From an uncultured Lachnospiraceae bacterium (lineage in GTDB: Bacteria > Bacillota > Clostridia > Lachnospirales > Lachnospiraceae): 24,531 bases of DNA. Shown in pieces: positions 8,934-16,649 of the stretch (position 1 is its first letter; every line of letters starts with the position of its first letter). A program made the translations under genes and the position numbers. The stretch spans positions 1-24,531 of the forward strand of contig CADCQV010000002.1 of the NCBI GenBank assembly GCA_902803625.1. The letters run 5' to 3'. The notes below the pieces were generated by a model that did no database searches, was not told the DNA's origin, and worked only from the letters and a program-made list of their open reading frames with translations.

Positions 8934-11852
8934 ATGAAAAAGGGTGTGTTAATAAAAAGAATACTCACGGTATTTCTTATATTCGTGCTGATCGTGTCGA
9001 ATTCCGTATTTCTTTATGCCGAAGAAAGCAGCGAAATGCCTGCAGAGGCTTCCGAACCGGTTGCTGAGGAAAATCTGCCGGAACAGAACAGTACGGAAGA
9101 GGCTCAAAAGAGTGTTGAGGAAGAGATTCCGGAAGATCCCGAAGCAAACAGTAAAAAGGAACAGTCTTCTGATCCTGCGGAGTCCCCGGAAAACGGGGAC
9201 CCCAAAGAGCCTGCAAATCCGGAGGAGCCTGAAAAAACGGAAGAGCCTGCGAATCCGGAGAAACCTGAAAAGCCGGAGGAAAGCGGGAATCCGGAAGAGA
9301 CTCCAAAGCCGGAAGAGCAGACAAAGCCCGATGAACCGGTGGATCCGGTTTCCGAAGAATATAAGATAAGCATAAACAATGACTCTTTGAGCTTCGGTAC
9401 GATAGGTGTGTCTGACAGCCCGAGACCCTTGAGCTTCGTTATCACCAATGACGGAGAAGGGGATATCTCTTTAGGATGGAGCCAGACAGATACATCCGGG
9501 ATCTTTTTATTAAACATGCCCTCTGAAGTAAATATTCCTTTAACCCCCGGCAGCGGAATACAGGGAAGTGTGGAGATAGACCGCAGCAAGCTGTCTCCCG
9601 GCGATTATTCGACTACCGTTTTGTTCACGGATCTCGGAGGATCCGATGCAGAGACAAAGACAGAGGTTTCTTTAAGGGTTGAAAAGGAGAGCCCTGCCAT
9701 TACAAGGGTGAAGATTTCTCCTTCCACTGTGACAATGAAGCAGGGCAACACTATGGATTTCAATGTAACGGTTGAGGGAAGGAACGATTTCGATAAGTCG
9801 GTTTCCTGGAGGATCCAGGGAAACAACTCCGGGGATACAAGTATTGACGGAGAAGGCTACCTTACAATCGGCGATGATGAAACGGCGGGAAGTATTACCG
9901 TTATCGCAACATCCAATGCGGATAACAGTTTTAAGGATACTGCAAAGGTCGATATAAGCAAAAAAGATTATATTGTCAGCGCCTATGCTGAACCCTCAGA
10001 GGGAGGATACGTTACCGGAAAGGGATCCTTTAAGGGTGGGGAACGTACAACTCTGACGGCAGTTGCGGAAAAGGGATACAGATTTTCCGAGTGGCTTACA
10101 GAGAACGGGGAACACGTTTCCGGATCTGCTTCATTCACCACGGAGAAGATTACAAAAGACCTGAAATACAAGGCTAAATTTGAGGCATCCGGTTATGAGA
10201 TAAAGGTAAAGAGCTCCGACAAGAATAAGGGCAGTGTCACCGGCGGCGGCTTTGTGGAAAAAGGCAAAAGTACCAGGATAGAAGCCATTCCAAAGGACGG
10301 GTATATATTCGAAGGCTGGTATGAGAATGACAGACTGCTAAGCCATGACAAAAAGGTTGAAATAACAAATGTGCAGGAAAAGCACACCTTTACCGCGGAG
10401 TTCAAGAAGGAAGACTATGTCGTAAATCTGGCTGCATTTCCTGAAGAAGGCGGAAATGTAAGCGGAGGAGGCACATACAAAAAAGGCTCGGAGGTTTTAC
10501 TGAAAGCCAGAGCGAACGAAGGTTATCACTTCAAGGGCTATGTACTTAATAATCAGGTGATATCTGAGTCCGAAGAATTCAAAATAAAGAAGCTGGACAG
10601 GGATTTAAGCATTACTGCTTATTTTGAAAAGGATGGTGCAAAAAACCACAAGATAACATCAGGTGTTGCAAACAAGGGAGGAGCCATAAGTCCCTCAGGT
10701 GAGACTACGGTCACCGAAGGCAACAGCCTGACATACATAATCGCACCGGATAACGGATACGGTATCCTCGCTGTGTCTGTGGACGGAGAACAGGTAGGTG
10801 CGGTTTCATCCTTTACTTTTAATGATGTCAGAAAGGATCATACCATATCAGTGGCTTTTGCCCCGAAGGCGGACGCCGTAAATGAAGTGAAGATGGATAA
10901 GATCCTTACTCCGGAAGAAGTGGAAGCAATAACGATCGCAAAGCTCAAGGATGCACCGGAGGGAGCTGATGGGAAGAGCTCGCACATAATCACTCCCGAG
11001 GAATACGCAGCAATGTCAGAGGAAGAAAAGGAAGCTGCCTTCGCTGCAGAGGGAGATACCGAGACTCTGGTGGTGCCTCAGGAACAGAACCTTGTTGGTA
11101 TGGAAAATACCGCAGAGCTTAAGGAAGTGGTGGAAGGATATAACCCGGATACCGCAGTGGGGGTTTACCAGTCTCTTGACATTAAGCCGGAGACCGCAGA
11201 AAAGCTTATCGATGCCGGAGGAGATGATGTCCTGATAAATGAAGCCTATGAGCTGGGGCTTCTGGATGTTATGATAAACAGCGAATCCGTGGTGCCCGGT
11301 AAGGAGGGTGAGCTTCTCAATGTTTCTGACGGTATTACGGTAAAGAATCTGCAGGAAGTGATAAAAGCCTGCCTTACTAAGGAAGAGAAGCTTCAGATGT
11401 TCGGCGGGGAGGAAGTGCTTATTTCCCTTACGATAGCTGAAGCCGAGAATCCGGGTGAATATGAGAAGTCAACTATGAAGGGTGCCAGGGGAGTAAGTAT
11501 AGACAGGTATCTCTATATAACTCTTACGAAGACCATAGACGGCACTTCCAGTCTTGTGGAAAAGCTTGATTCCGAAATGACGCTTACCTTTAAGATCCCG
11601 GATGAGCTTAAGGGTGAAGAATATCAGTTTTGTGTAGTTCGCAATCATAACGGCGAAATTGATGTTCTGGAGGATCAGGATGATGATCCGGATACCATAA
11701 CGATCAGTACGGACAGGTTCTCGCCATATGCTATAGCGCATCATTCATCCGGCAGTAATATGATGATATTTGTAGGAATTGCTATCGGATTTGCGCTGAC
11801 ATTATTGATACTGGTTTCGTATATTACAATGAGAGATAAGAAAAAAGCCTAG
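8934..11852 (+). CDS. Large membrane-anchored InlB-repeat surface protein
   Basis: Surface protein of 972 aa, with AGGAGG 7 nt before ATG and 60 nt after the peptide gene. Layout: signal peptide 1-29 (cut after FLYA); a Pro/Glu/Lys-rich, probably wall-spanning segment about 30-140 with repeated N-P-E-(E/K)-P units; an Ig-like domain about 143-250; a second Ig/Big-2-like domain about 255-343 (V-K-I-S-P-S-T-V-T-M-K-Q-G); four divergent InlB B-type repeats about 345-645 (A-x-P-x-E-G-G-x-V-x-G-x-G and G-Y-x-F-x-G/E-W signatures); an acidic region about 650-930 of no known family; and a C-terminal helix about 944-965 ending R-D-K-K-K-A. There is no LPxTG, so it is held by the membrane helix rather than sortase. 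Its place between two exported peptides suggests it is a receptor, display partner or protector for them (inference). Confidence 0.88.
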   Translation: MKKGVLIKRILTVFLIFVLIVSNSVFLYAEESSEMPAEASEPVAEENLPEQNSTEEAQKSVEEEIPEDPEANSKKEQSSDPAESPENGDPKEPANPEEPEKTEEPANPEKPEKPEESGNPEETPKPEEQTKPDEPVDPVSEEYKISINNDSLSFGTIGVSDSPRPLSFVITNDGEGDISLGWSQTDTSGIFLLNMPSEVNIPLTPGSGIQGSVEIDRSKLSPGDYSTTVLFTDLGGSDAETKTEVSLRVEKESPAITRVKISPSTVTMKQGNTMDFNVTVEGRNDFDKSVSWRIQGNNSGDTSIDGEGYLTIGDDETAGSITVIATSNADNSFKDTAKVDISKKDYIVSAYAEPSEGGYVTGKGSFKGGERTTLTAVAEKGYRFSEWLTENGEHVSGSASFTTEKITKDLKYKAKFEASGYEIKVKSSDKNKGSVTGGGFVEKGKSTRIEAIPKDGYIFEGWYENDRLLSHDKKVEITNVQEKHTFTAEFKKEDYVVNLAAFPEEGGNVSGGGTYKKGSEVLLKARANEGYHFKGYVLNNQVISESEEFKIKKLDRDLSITAYFEKDGAKNHKITSGVANKGGAISPSGETTVTEGNSLTYIIAPDNGYGILAVSVDGEQVGAVSSFTFNDVRKDHTISVAFAPKADAVNEVKMDKILTPEEVEAITIAKLKDAPEGADGKSSHIITPEEYAAMSEEEKEAAFAAEGDTETLVVPQEQNLVGMENTAELKEVVEGYNPDTAVGVYQSLDIKPETAEKLIDAGGDDVLINEAYELGLLDVMINSESVVPGKEGELLNVSDGITVKNLQEVIKACLTKEEKLQMFGGEEVLISLTIAEAENPGEYEKSTMKGARGVSIDRYLYITLTKTIDGTSSLVEKLDSEMTLTFKIPDELKGEEYQFCVVRNHNGEIDVLEDQDDDPDTITISTDRFSPYAIAHHSSGSNMMIFVGIAIGFALTLLILVSYITMRDKKKA

Positions 11853-11864
11853 CGGAGGTGTGAT

Positions 11865-12134
11865 ATGATGAATAAACTGAATGAAGATGAACTTGATAAG
11901 GTGTCCGGCGGCTGGAGAGAATCAAATGAAGATCTTCCCACATACAGAAAAGATATAGTCTGTCCTTTCTGCGGAAATGACAAGAAAGAACAGTTTGCTC
12001 CAAATGTAATTTATGACAAGAAAAATAACAGTGTGACGTATTTCTGCAGCTGCAAAAAATCCTTTGTGGTTTTCGGTCCAAAAGGGGAAAACGTCACGAC
12101 ACCGGATATGTTAAATGGTTTCAAAAAAAAGTGA
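11865..12134 (+). CDS. Second double-glycine peptide, zinc-ribbon-like core
   Basis: Precursor of 89 aa, with GGAGGTG just before ATG-ATG (either codon could start). It lies 12 nt after the surface-protein gene and is clearly in the same operon. The leader is residues 1-16, ending L-N-E-D-E-L-D-K-V-S-G-G; the pattern L-(D/N)-x-x-E-L-x-x-(I/V)-S-G-G is shared with the peptide at 8589. The 73-residue core starts with Trp and carries C33-P-F-C36-G and C61-S-C63-K-K, a CxxC...CxC zinc-ribbon-like layout with an intervening beta-hairpin-like stretch. The cores of the two peptides hardly align but have nearly equal length and both start their cysteines at residue 33. The C-terminal tail is basic (G-F-K-K-K). 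Probably exported and trimmed by the NHLM transporter; activity unknown. Confidence 0.78.
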   Translation: MMNKLNEDELDKVSGGWRESNEDLPTYRKDIVCPFCGNDKKEQFAPNVIYDKKNNSVTYFCSCKKSFVVFGPKGENVTTPDMLNGFKKK

Positions 12135-12156
12135 TAGTAATTATAGAAATTATTTT

Positions 12157-12199
12157 TTACCCCGCCATCAGGTCATTTGATGGGCGGGGTAATTTTTTT
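12157..12199 (+). terminator. Rho-independent terminator
   Basis: TTACCCCGCC-ATCA (12157-12170) pairs with TGATGGGCGGGGTAA (12178-12192) apart from one bulged G, and is followed by seven T residues (12193-12199). It ends the peptide/surface-protein operon and separates the export locus from the sugar locus. Confidence 0.93.
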
Positions 12200-12313
12200 C
12201 TGATCCTGCCTTTTACAAGTCATAGTTGTCTTTAATATTTGCACATGTCTTGTGCTATTTTCACAATTCCGATATATCAAATCTGTTAATATTGATATTT
12301 TTGCCGTAAGGCG

Positions 12314-12366
12314 TTGACTTGTATTGCTATTTGGTACATAATTTTCAGTGTAAGTTGACAATACAA
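12314..12366 (+). promoter_or_regulatory. Candidate araR promoter bracketed by a dyad
   Basis: TTGACT (12314-12319), a 17-bp spacer and CATAAT (12337-12342) form a plausible sigma-A promoter. A perfect 8-bp inverted repeat TTGTATTG (12319-12326)/CAATACAA (12359-12366) lies over and beyond it, and ATTTGGTACATAAT within it recalls half of an AraR operator. A second possible promoter is TTGCAC-17-CACAAT (12239-12267). The 12135-12430 gap also holds an AT-rich dyad (ATATCAA/TTGATAT, 12274-12298). Autorepression by the encoded regulator is likely but inferred. Confidence 0.45.
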
Positions 12367-12430
12367 ATTTATAATGCATGTATCAAATGGTCGCAGATGA
12401 CCTATACATCTTTGCTTTAATTGAGGGAAA

Positions 12431-13516
12431 ATGTCCGCATCCGATCCTAAGTACCAGCTTGTGATAGACTGGATAAAAGAGAATATCGAATCAGGTGCGT
12501 TAAAGTATGGTGACAGGATAAAGTCGGAAAAGGAGCTTTCTGAGCAGTTCGGCCTTAGCCGTCAGACCGTGAGAAGAGCCACCTCGGAGCTTGAAAAGGA
12601 GAAGATCCTCACCCGGGTACAGGGCAGCGGTACCTATATCGGAGACAGGATACAGGGTATCAGAAGAGAACGGCACATGAACGTGGCCGTTATGAGTACC
12701 TATATAGACAGCTATATCTTTCCTCCCACATTAAAGGGGATAGAGACTGTTCTTTCCGGACACGGCTATACAACGCAGCTTTTTTTCACGGATGACCGTA
12801 TTTCGCAGGAAGCAGATATCCTTGAGAGCCTTCTTTCAAAGAATGATATCGACGGACTCATTGCCGAGCCCAGTAAAAGCGCTCTTCCGAATTCAAATAT
12901 GAAGTATTACAGGGAGATTTCGAGGCGGGGAATACCGATCCTTTTTTTCAATGCTTCATATCATTCCCTTCATATGCCCTGTGTCAGGATGGATGATGAC
13001 AGGACCGCAAAAAGCGCGACCGAGCTTCTTATAAAAAACGGTCACAGAAAGATCGCCGGAATATTCAAGTGTGACGACGGACAGGGGCATCACAGGTATA
13101 ACGGTTACAATAAGGCTCTGCTGGATGCACACATAAGGCCTGACGCCGGACGGGTCATCTGGATAGATACCGGGGTGCTTTCAAATCTGAACCTTATCAG
13201 GGATTATATTTTTGACAGACTGAAGGGCTGCACGGCCGTTGTCTGCTACAATGATGAAGCTGCTTTTCAGCTTATCAATATGTGTATTGCTGCGGATATC
13301 AGGGTTCCCGGGGATCTTTCGGTAGTGAGCTTTGATGATTCAGACCTTTCCAGAATGTGCCAGATCCCCTTCACCTCCTTTATACACCCTAAGGAGGAGC
13401 TTGGGAGGAAGGTGGCGGATAATCTGATCAAAATGATAGATGATCCCGGCTTTGATGCCAGCTTCATGTTCGAGTCTGAGCCGGTAATAAGGAATTCCAT
13501 TTTGAAGATAGGGTGA
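12431..13516 (+). CDS. araR: Arabinose-type repressor, GntR/LacI hybrid (AraR)
   Basis: Sugar-responsive DNA-binding repressor of 361 aa. Residues about 5-73 are a GntR-type winged helix (G-D-R-I-K-S-E-K-E-L-S-E-Q-F-G-L-S-R-Q-T, then V-Q-G-S-G-T-Y). Residues about 80-355 are a LacI/periplasmic-binding-like effector domain. This rare combination, with the segments S-T-Y-I-D-S-Y-I-F-P, I-D-G-L-I-A-E-P-S-K-S-A-L and C-Y-N-D-E, closely follows Bacillus AraR as I remember it. GAGGG precedes ATG by 3 nt. It lies directly upstream of a sugar kinase (67-nt gap) and the sugar importer, which fits local control of both. The effector is probably L-arabinose or a related pentose; this rests on family and context only. 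Confidence 0.9.
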   Translation: MSASDPKYQLVIDWIKENIESGALKYGDRIKSEKELSEQFGLSRQTVRRATSELEKEKILTRVQGSGTYIGDRIQGIRRERHMNVAVMSTYIDSYIFPPTLKGIETVLSGHGYTTQLFFTDDRISQEADILESLLSKNDIDGLIAEPSKSALPNSNMKYYREISRRGIPILFFNASYHSLHMPCVRMDDDRTAKSATELLIKNGHRKIAGIFKCDDGQGHHRYNGYNKALLDAHIRPDAGRVIWIDTGVLSNLNLIRDYIFDRLKGCTAVVCYNDEAAFQLINMCIAADIRVPGDLSVVSFDDSDLSRMCQIPFTSFIHPKEELGRKVADNLIKMIDDPGFDASFMFESEPVIRNSILKIG

Positions 13517-13583
13517 AGGACCATAAGTCCTTAACCGGGAAATAATCCAAATTCTACATAATAAAGAAGGGAGAAGGTAATCA

Positions 13584-15176
13584 ATGAGTAAAGAACTTAT
13601 CGAAAGCGGACAGACAGCGCTTGGTATCGAATTCGGTTCCACCAATATCAAGGCGGTCGTAACCGACTACAAGGGAAATGTCCTTGCCAAGGGTTCCCAC
13701 AGATGGGAAAACAGCCTTAAGGACGGCATCTGGACCTACGGAATGGATGAAGTTACCGAGGGTATCCAGGACTGTTATAAAAAGCTTGTTTCCGATATTA
13801 AAGAAAAGTACGGGGTAAGCAAGGTTACAAAGTTCGGTGCTATGGGAATAAGTGCAATGATGCACGGGATCATCGCTCTTGATAAGGACGGAAAGCTCCT
13901 TTCACCTTTCCAGACCTGGAGAAACTCCAATACCCAGGCTGCAGCGGATAAGCTGACAGATCTCTTTGATTTCAACATTCCTTTGAGATGGACGATCTCC
14001 CATCTCTATCAGTTTGTTCTGGATAATGAACCCTTTGTAAAAGATATAGATTTCTGCACAACACTTGATTCCTATGCAAACTGGGTTATCACAGGAGAGA
14101 AGAATGCGGGTGTAGGCGATGCTTCCGGTATCTTCCCCATTGATTCTTCGATAAATGACTACGATCAGGCTATGGTCGACAAGTTTGACGGGCTTATCAA
14201 GGATAAGGGTTATCCCTGGAAGCTTAAGGATATCCTTCCGAAGGTTCTGGTGGCCGGAGAAAAGGCCGGAACACTTACGGAAGAGGGCGCGAAGTGGATA
14301 GATCCCAGCGGAGATCTGCAGGCGGGCATACCGGTTGCTCCTTCGGAAGGTGATGCGGGCACGGGAATGGTTGCCACAAATGCTGTCGGTCCGAGAACAG
14401 GTAATGTTTCGGCAGGAACCTCCACCTTCGCAATGCTCGTTATGGAAAAGCCCCTGTCAAAGGTTTACAGGGAGATAGATATGGTGACGACCCCCACGGG
14501 ACTTCCCGTTGCCATGAGCCATGCAAATAACGGAACGACCCATATCAATGCCTGGGTAAATATCTTTAAGGAATTTGCAGAGAAGGCCGGAACTCCTATG
14601 GAGGAGAGGCAGATCTTTGAAACATTGTTCCATGAATCCCTTAATGGAGACAAGGACTGCGGCGGTGTAATGTCCTACGGATATTATTCGGGAGAAGGGG
14701 TTACCCACCTGAACGAGGGACGTCCCGTTCTCGCATATATGCCCGATTCCAAGTTCAATCTTGCAAACCTTATAAGGGCCCATCTTTATACGGCTATCGC
14801 AGCAGTAAAGATCGGTATGGATATACTTATTAAGGAAGAGAACGTAGCAATTGACAGGATCACCGGACACGGCGGTTTCTTTACACAGAAGGGTGTCGGA
14901 CAGAGCTATCTAGCTGCAGCACTGAACGCACCGGTAACCTGCATGGATACTGCAAGTGAGGGCGGCCCCTGGGGAATGGCTCTTCTTTCAGCCTTCCTTA
15001 TAAACGGAAACGGAATGAAGCTTGAGGATTATCTGGATAAGGAGATCTTTGCCAACCTCACAGGCTCCACTATAGAGCCTGACAAGGCCGATGTTGAGGG
15101 CTATGAGAAGTTTACTGAAAACTATAAAAAGGCAATAGAGGTCGAGAAGGCAGCCATAGCTTCAATGGATTTTTAA
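13584..15176 (+). CDS. FGGY-family sugar kinase, probable ribulokinase
   Basis: Cytoplasmic kinase of 530 aa that would phosphorylate an imported pentose or ketose with ATP. Actin-like ATPase motifs of the FGGY family are visible: phosphate-1 G-I-E-F-G-S-T-N-I-K at about 14-23, L-D-S-Y-A-N-W at about 161-167, G-D-A-S-G-I-F-P-I-D at about 178-187, a second phosphate motif S-A-G-T-S-T-F around 276-282, and G-H-G-G-F-F-T near 428-434 in the C-terminal domain. It is not close to Bacillus or E. coli AraB; the AraR gene just upstream fits the non-orthologous clostridial ribulokinase type (AraK). Xylulokinase-like specificity cannot be excluded. GGGAGAAGG precedes ATG. No isomerase or epimerase gene lies in the window, so the pathway must be completed elsewhere. 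Confidence 0.82.
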   Translation: MSKELIESGQTALGIEFGSTNIKAVVTDYKGNVLAKGSHRWENSLKDGIWTYGMDEVTEGIQDCYKKLVSDIKEKYGVSKVTKFGAMGISAMMHGIIALDKDGKLLSPFQTWRNSNTQAAADKLTDLFDFNIPLRWTISHLYQFVLDNEPFVKDIDFCTTLDSYANWVITGEKNAGVGDASGIFPIDSSINDYDQAMVDKFDGLIKDKGYPWKLKDILPKVLVAGEKAGTLTEEGAKWIDPSGDLQAGIPVAPSEGDAGTGMVATNAVGPRTGNVSAGTSTFAMLVMEKPLSKVYREIDMVTTPTGLPVAMSHANNGTTHINAWVNIFKEFAEKAGTPMEERQIFETLFHESLNGDKDCGGVMSYGYYSGEGVTHLNEGRPVLAYMPDSKFNLANLIRAHLYTAIAAVKIGMDILIKEENVAIDRITGHGGFFTQKGVGQSYLAAALNAPVTCMDTASEGGPWGMALLSAFLINGNGMKLEDYLDKEIFANLTGSTIEPDKADVEGYEKFTENYKKAIEVEKAAIASMDF

Positions 15177-15197
15177 GCATTCATTAATTGTTTAAGG

Positions 15198-15239
15198 TTT
15201 GTTTAATATTTGTTCACAAGTATTGAATAATTGTGAACA
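15198..15239 (+). promoter_or_regulatory. Promoter-like region with 9-bp perfect dyad
   Basis: TTTGTT (15198-15203), 17 bp and TATTGA (15221-15226) give a weak promoter. The -10 region sits between the arms of the perfect inverted repeat TGTTCACAA (15211-15219)/TTGTGAACA (15231-15239), the classic position for a repressor site. The 5' arm overlaps ATTTGTTCACAAGT, itself near-palindromic and reminiscent of AraR-type half sites. It stands between the kinase gene and the importer operon. Confidence 0.5.
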
Positions 15240-15263
15240 CGGAGTTATCATTTAAGAAGCATT

Positions 15264-15315
15264 ACGCAGGAACTGCGTTTTGCCATATATTAACAATGAT
15301 CCCTTTAAGAGGGAT
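15264..15315 (+). promoter_or_regulatory. Two leader hairpins before the receptor gene
   Basis: ACGCAG-GAA-CTGCGT (15264-15278) and ATCCCT-TTAAG-AGGGAT (15299-15315) are perfect 6-bp stems in the leader. The second ends 15 nt before the GGGAGG ribosome binding site. They could stabilise the mRNA or modulate translation; no known riboswitch was recognised. Confidence 0.4.
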
Positions 15316-15343
15316 CAGCAAAATTCCAAAGGGAGGGAAAAAA

Positions 15344-16561
15344 ATGAAGCGTAAGATTTTAAGCGTACTTTTAACAGCAGCTTTCGTAGCAGCTACCATC
15401 GCGGGCTGCGGCGGCGCTGCACAGCAGGCATCCGATGCAGCAGGAGCAGCAGCTGACACAGCAGCAGCTGCAGCCGACACAGCAGCAGATGCAGCAGCCG
15501 ACACAGCAGACGCAGCAGCTGACACAGCAGCAGCTGCAGCCGACACAGCAGCAGACGCAGCAGCTGACACTGCAGCAACTGTTGAAGAGGCAGCAGAAGA
15601 GGTTAAGGAAGCAGCAGGCGGAGCAGGCGGCACCATCAACGTTGGTTTTGCACAGGTTGGACATGAGTCTGACTGGAGAACAGCTTCCACAAAGTCCGCA
15701 CAGGACGTTTTCTCAGAGGCAAACGGCTACAACTTAAGCTTTGTTGACTGCGACAATGACTCAGCTCAGCAGCTTGAGGCAGTTCGTGGATTCATTGAGC
15801 AGGGTGTTGATTACATCATCATCGACCCTATCGTTTCAACAGGATGGGATACAGTTCTTGCAGAGTGTGCTGACGCTGACATCCCTGTAATCGTTATCGA
15901 CAGAACCATCGACGATTCCGATAAGTATGTTTCATGGGTTGGATCTGACTTCCTTACAGAAGGAAAGGCAGCCGGCGAATGGCTCAAGGCTTATGCTGAG
16001 AAGCAGGGCATCAAGGAGATCAACGCTCTTATCATCCAGGGAACAACAGGTTCTTCAGCTCAGATCGGACGTACCGACGGTTTCTCAGAGATCGCTGACA
16101 GAGAAGGCTGGACAATCCTTGACAAGCAGACCGGTGACTTCACAGAAGAAGGCGGACAGCAGGTTATGGAGTCATACTGCAAGTCTTATGAAGGCAAGTT
16201 CAATGTTGTTGTTTGCGAGAACGATAACGAAGCATTCGGTGCTATGACAGCTATGGACAACGCAGGCGTTAAGTACGGCCCCGGAAACGATGTAATCCTT
16301 ATCTCCTATGATGCTTGTACAGCAGGACTTAAGGAAGTTCAGGCCGGCAAGATCACTGCAGACTTTGAGTGTAACCCTCTTGCAGCTCCTACAGTTGAGG
16401 GAGTTATCCAGACTCTTCAGTCAGGCGGAACACCTGAGGCTAAGATCCTCGTTCCCGATAACTGGTATGCTCTTCCCGATCAGATCGTAGACTTCTCCGT
16501 TGACGGAAAGCCCCAGACCATGGTTGAGGTAACAGATGATGTTATCGAAGCTCAGTATTAA
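15344..16561 (+). CDS. ytfQ: Sugar-binding lipoprotein, YtfQ-type ABC receptor
   Basis: Extracytoplasmic receptor of a furanose/pentose importer, about 405 aa. An in-frame GTG at 15233 exists, but ATG 15344 is chosen: GGAGG lies 7 nt upstream and a lipoprotein signal starts there, with lipobox T-I-A-G-C and lipidated Cys22. Residues about 23-97 are an extraordinary Ala-Asp-Thr linker from a 66-bp tandem duplication. The binding domain then starts I-N-V-G-F-A-Q-V-G and follows E. coli YtfQ closely (V-R-G-F-I-E-Q-G-V-D, D-P-I-V-S-T-G-W, V-I-D-R-T-I-D, Q-G-T-T-G-S-S, T-G-D-F-T, E-N-D-N-E-A-F-G-A). YtfQ binds galactofuranose; next to AraR and an FGGY kinase, the ligand here may be L-arabinose. 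It is followed by a hairpin and the importer genes. Confidence 0.9.
   Translation: MKRKILSVLLTAAFVAATIAGCGGAAQQASDAAGAAADTAAAAADTAADAAADTADAAADTAAAAADTAADAAADTAATVEEAAEEVKEAAGGAGGTINVGFAQVGHESDWRTASTKSAQDVFSEANGYNLSFVDCDNDSAQQLEAVRGFIEQGVDYIIIDPIVSTGWDTVLAECADADIPVIVIDRTIDDSDKYVSWVGSDFLTEGKAAGEWLKAYAEKQGIKEINALIIQGTTGSSAQIGRTDGFSEIADREGWTILDKQTGDFTEEGGQQVMESYCKSYEGKFNVVVCENDNEAFGAMTAMDNAGVKYGPGNDVILISYDACTAGLKEVQAGKITADFECNPLAAPTVEGVIQTLQSGGTPEAKILVPDNWYALPDQIVDFSVDGKPQTMVEVTDDVIEAQY
15446..15577 (+). repeat. 66-bp tandem duplication coding Ala-rich linker
   Basis: Two nearly identical 22-codon units (15446-15511 and 15512-15577) are built from smaller GCAGC and GACACAGCAG repeats. They encode A-A-D-T-A-A-A-A-A-D-T-type sequence in the receptor lipoprotein. 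The frame is preserved. Such an array is prone to slippage, so its length may vary between strains. Confidence 0.85.
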
Positions 16562-16580
16562 TTTATAGTTCTTAAAAACC

Positions 16581-16609
16581 AGGGGAGCCCGTACTTTCAG
16601 GGCTCCCCT
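16581..16609 (+). terminator. Intercistronic hairpin, attenuator-like
   Basis: AGGGGAGCCC/GGGCTCCCCT is a perfect 10-bp GC-rich stem with a 9-nt loop, followed only by TTAT. It lies between the receptor and ATPase genes. A partial terminator or an mRNA-stabilising hairpin at this point would let the receptor be made in excess of the membrane complex, as in other sugar ABC operons. The tract is too T-poor for a full terminator. Confidence 0.65.
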
Positions 16610-16649
16610 TTATCAGATTAACTAAAGGAAGGATCGGCATATACAAACG

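Noticed and set aside
15233..15343. GTG start giving a 37-residue longer receptor
   Set aside because: It overlaps the operator-like dyad and leader hairpins and lacks a ribosome binding site. The lipoprotein signal starts at 15344 behind GGGAGG.
15262..15690. Ala- and Cys-rich open frames on the - strand and a Gln-rich + frame at the receptor gene
   Set aside because: They are other-frame readings of the GCAGC-type tandem repeat in the receptor gene, not genes.
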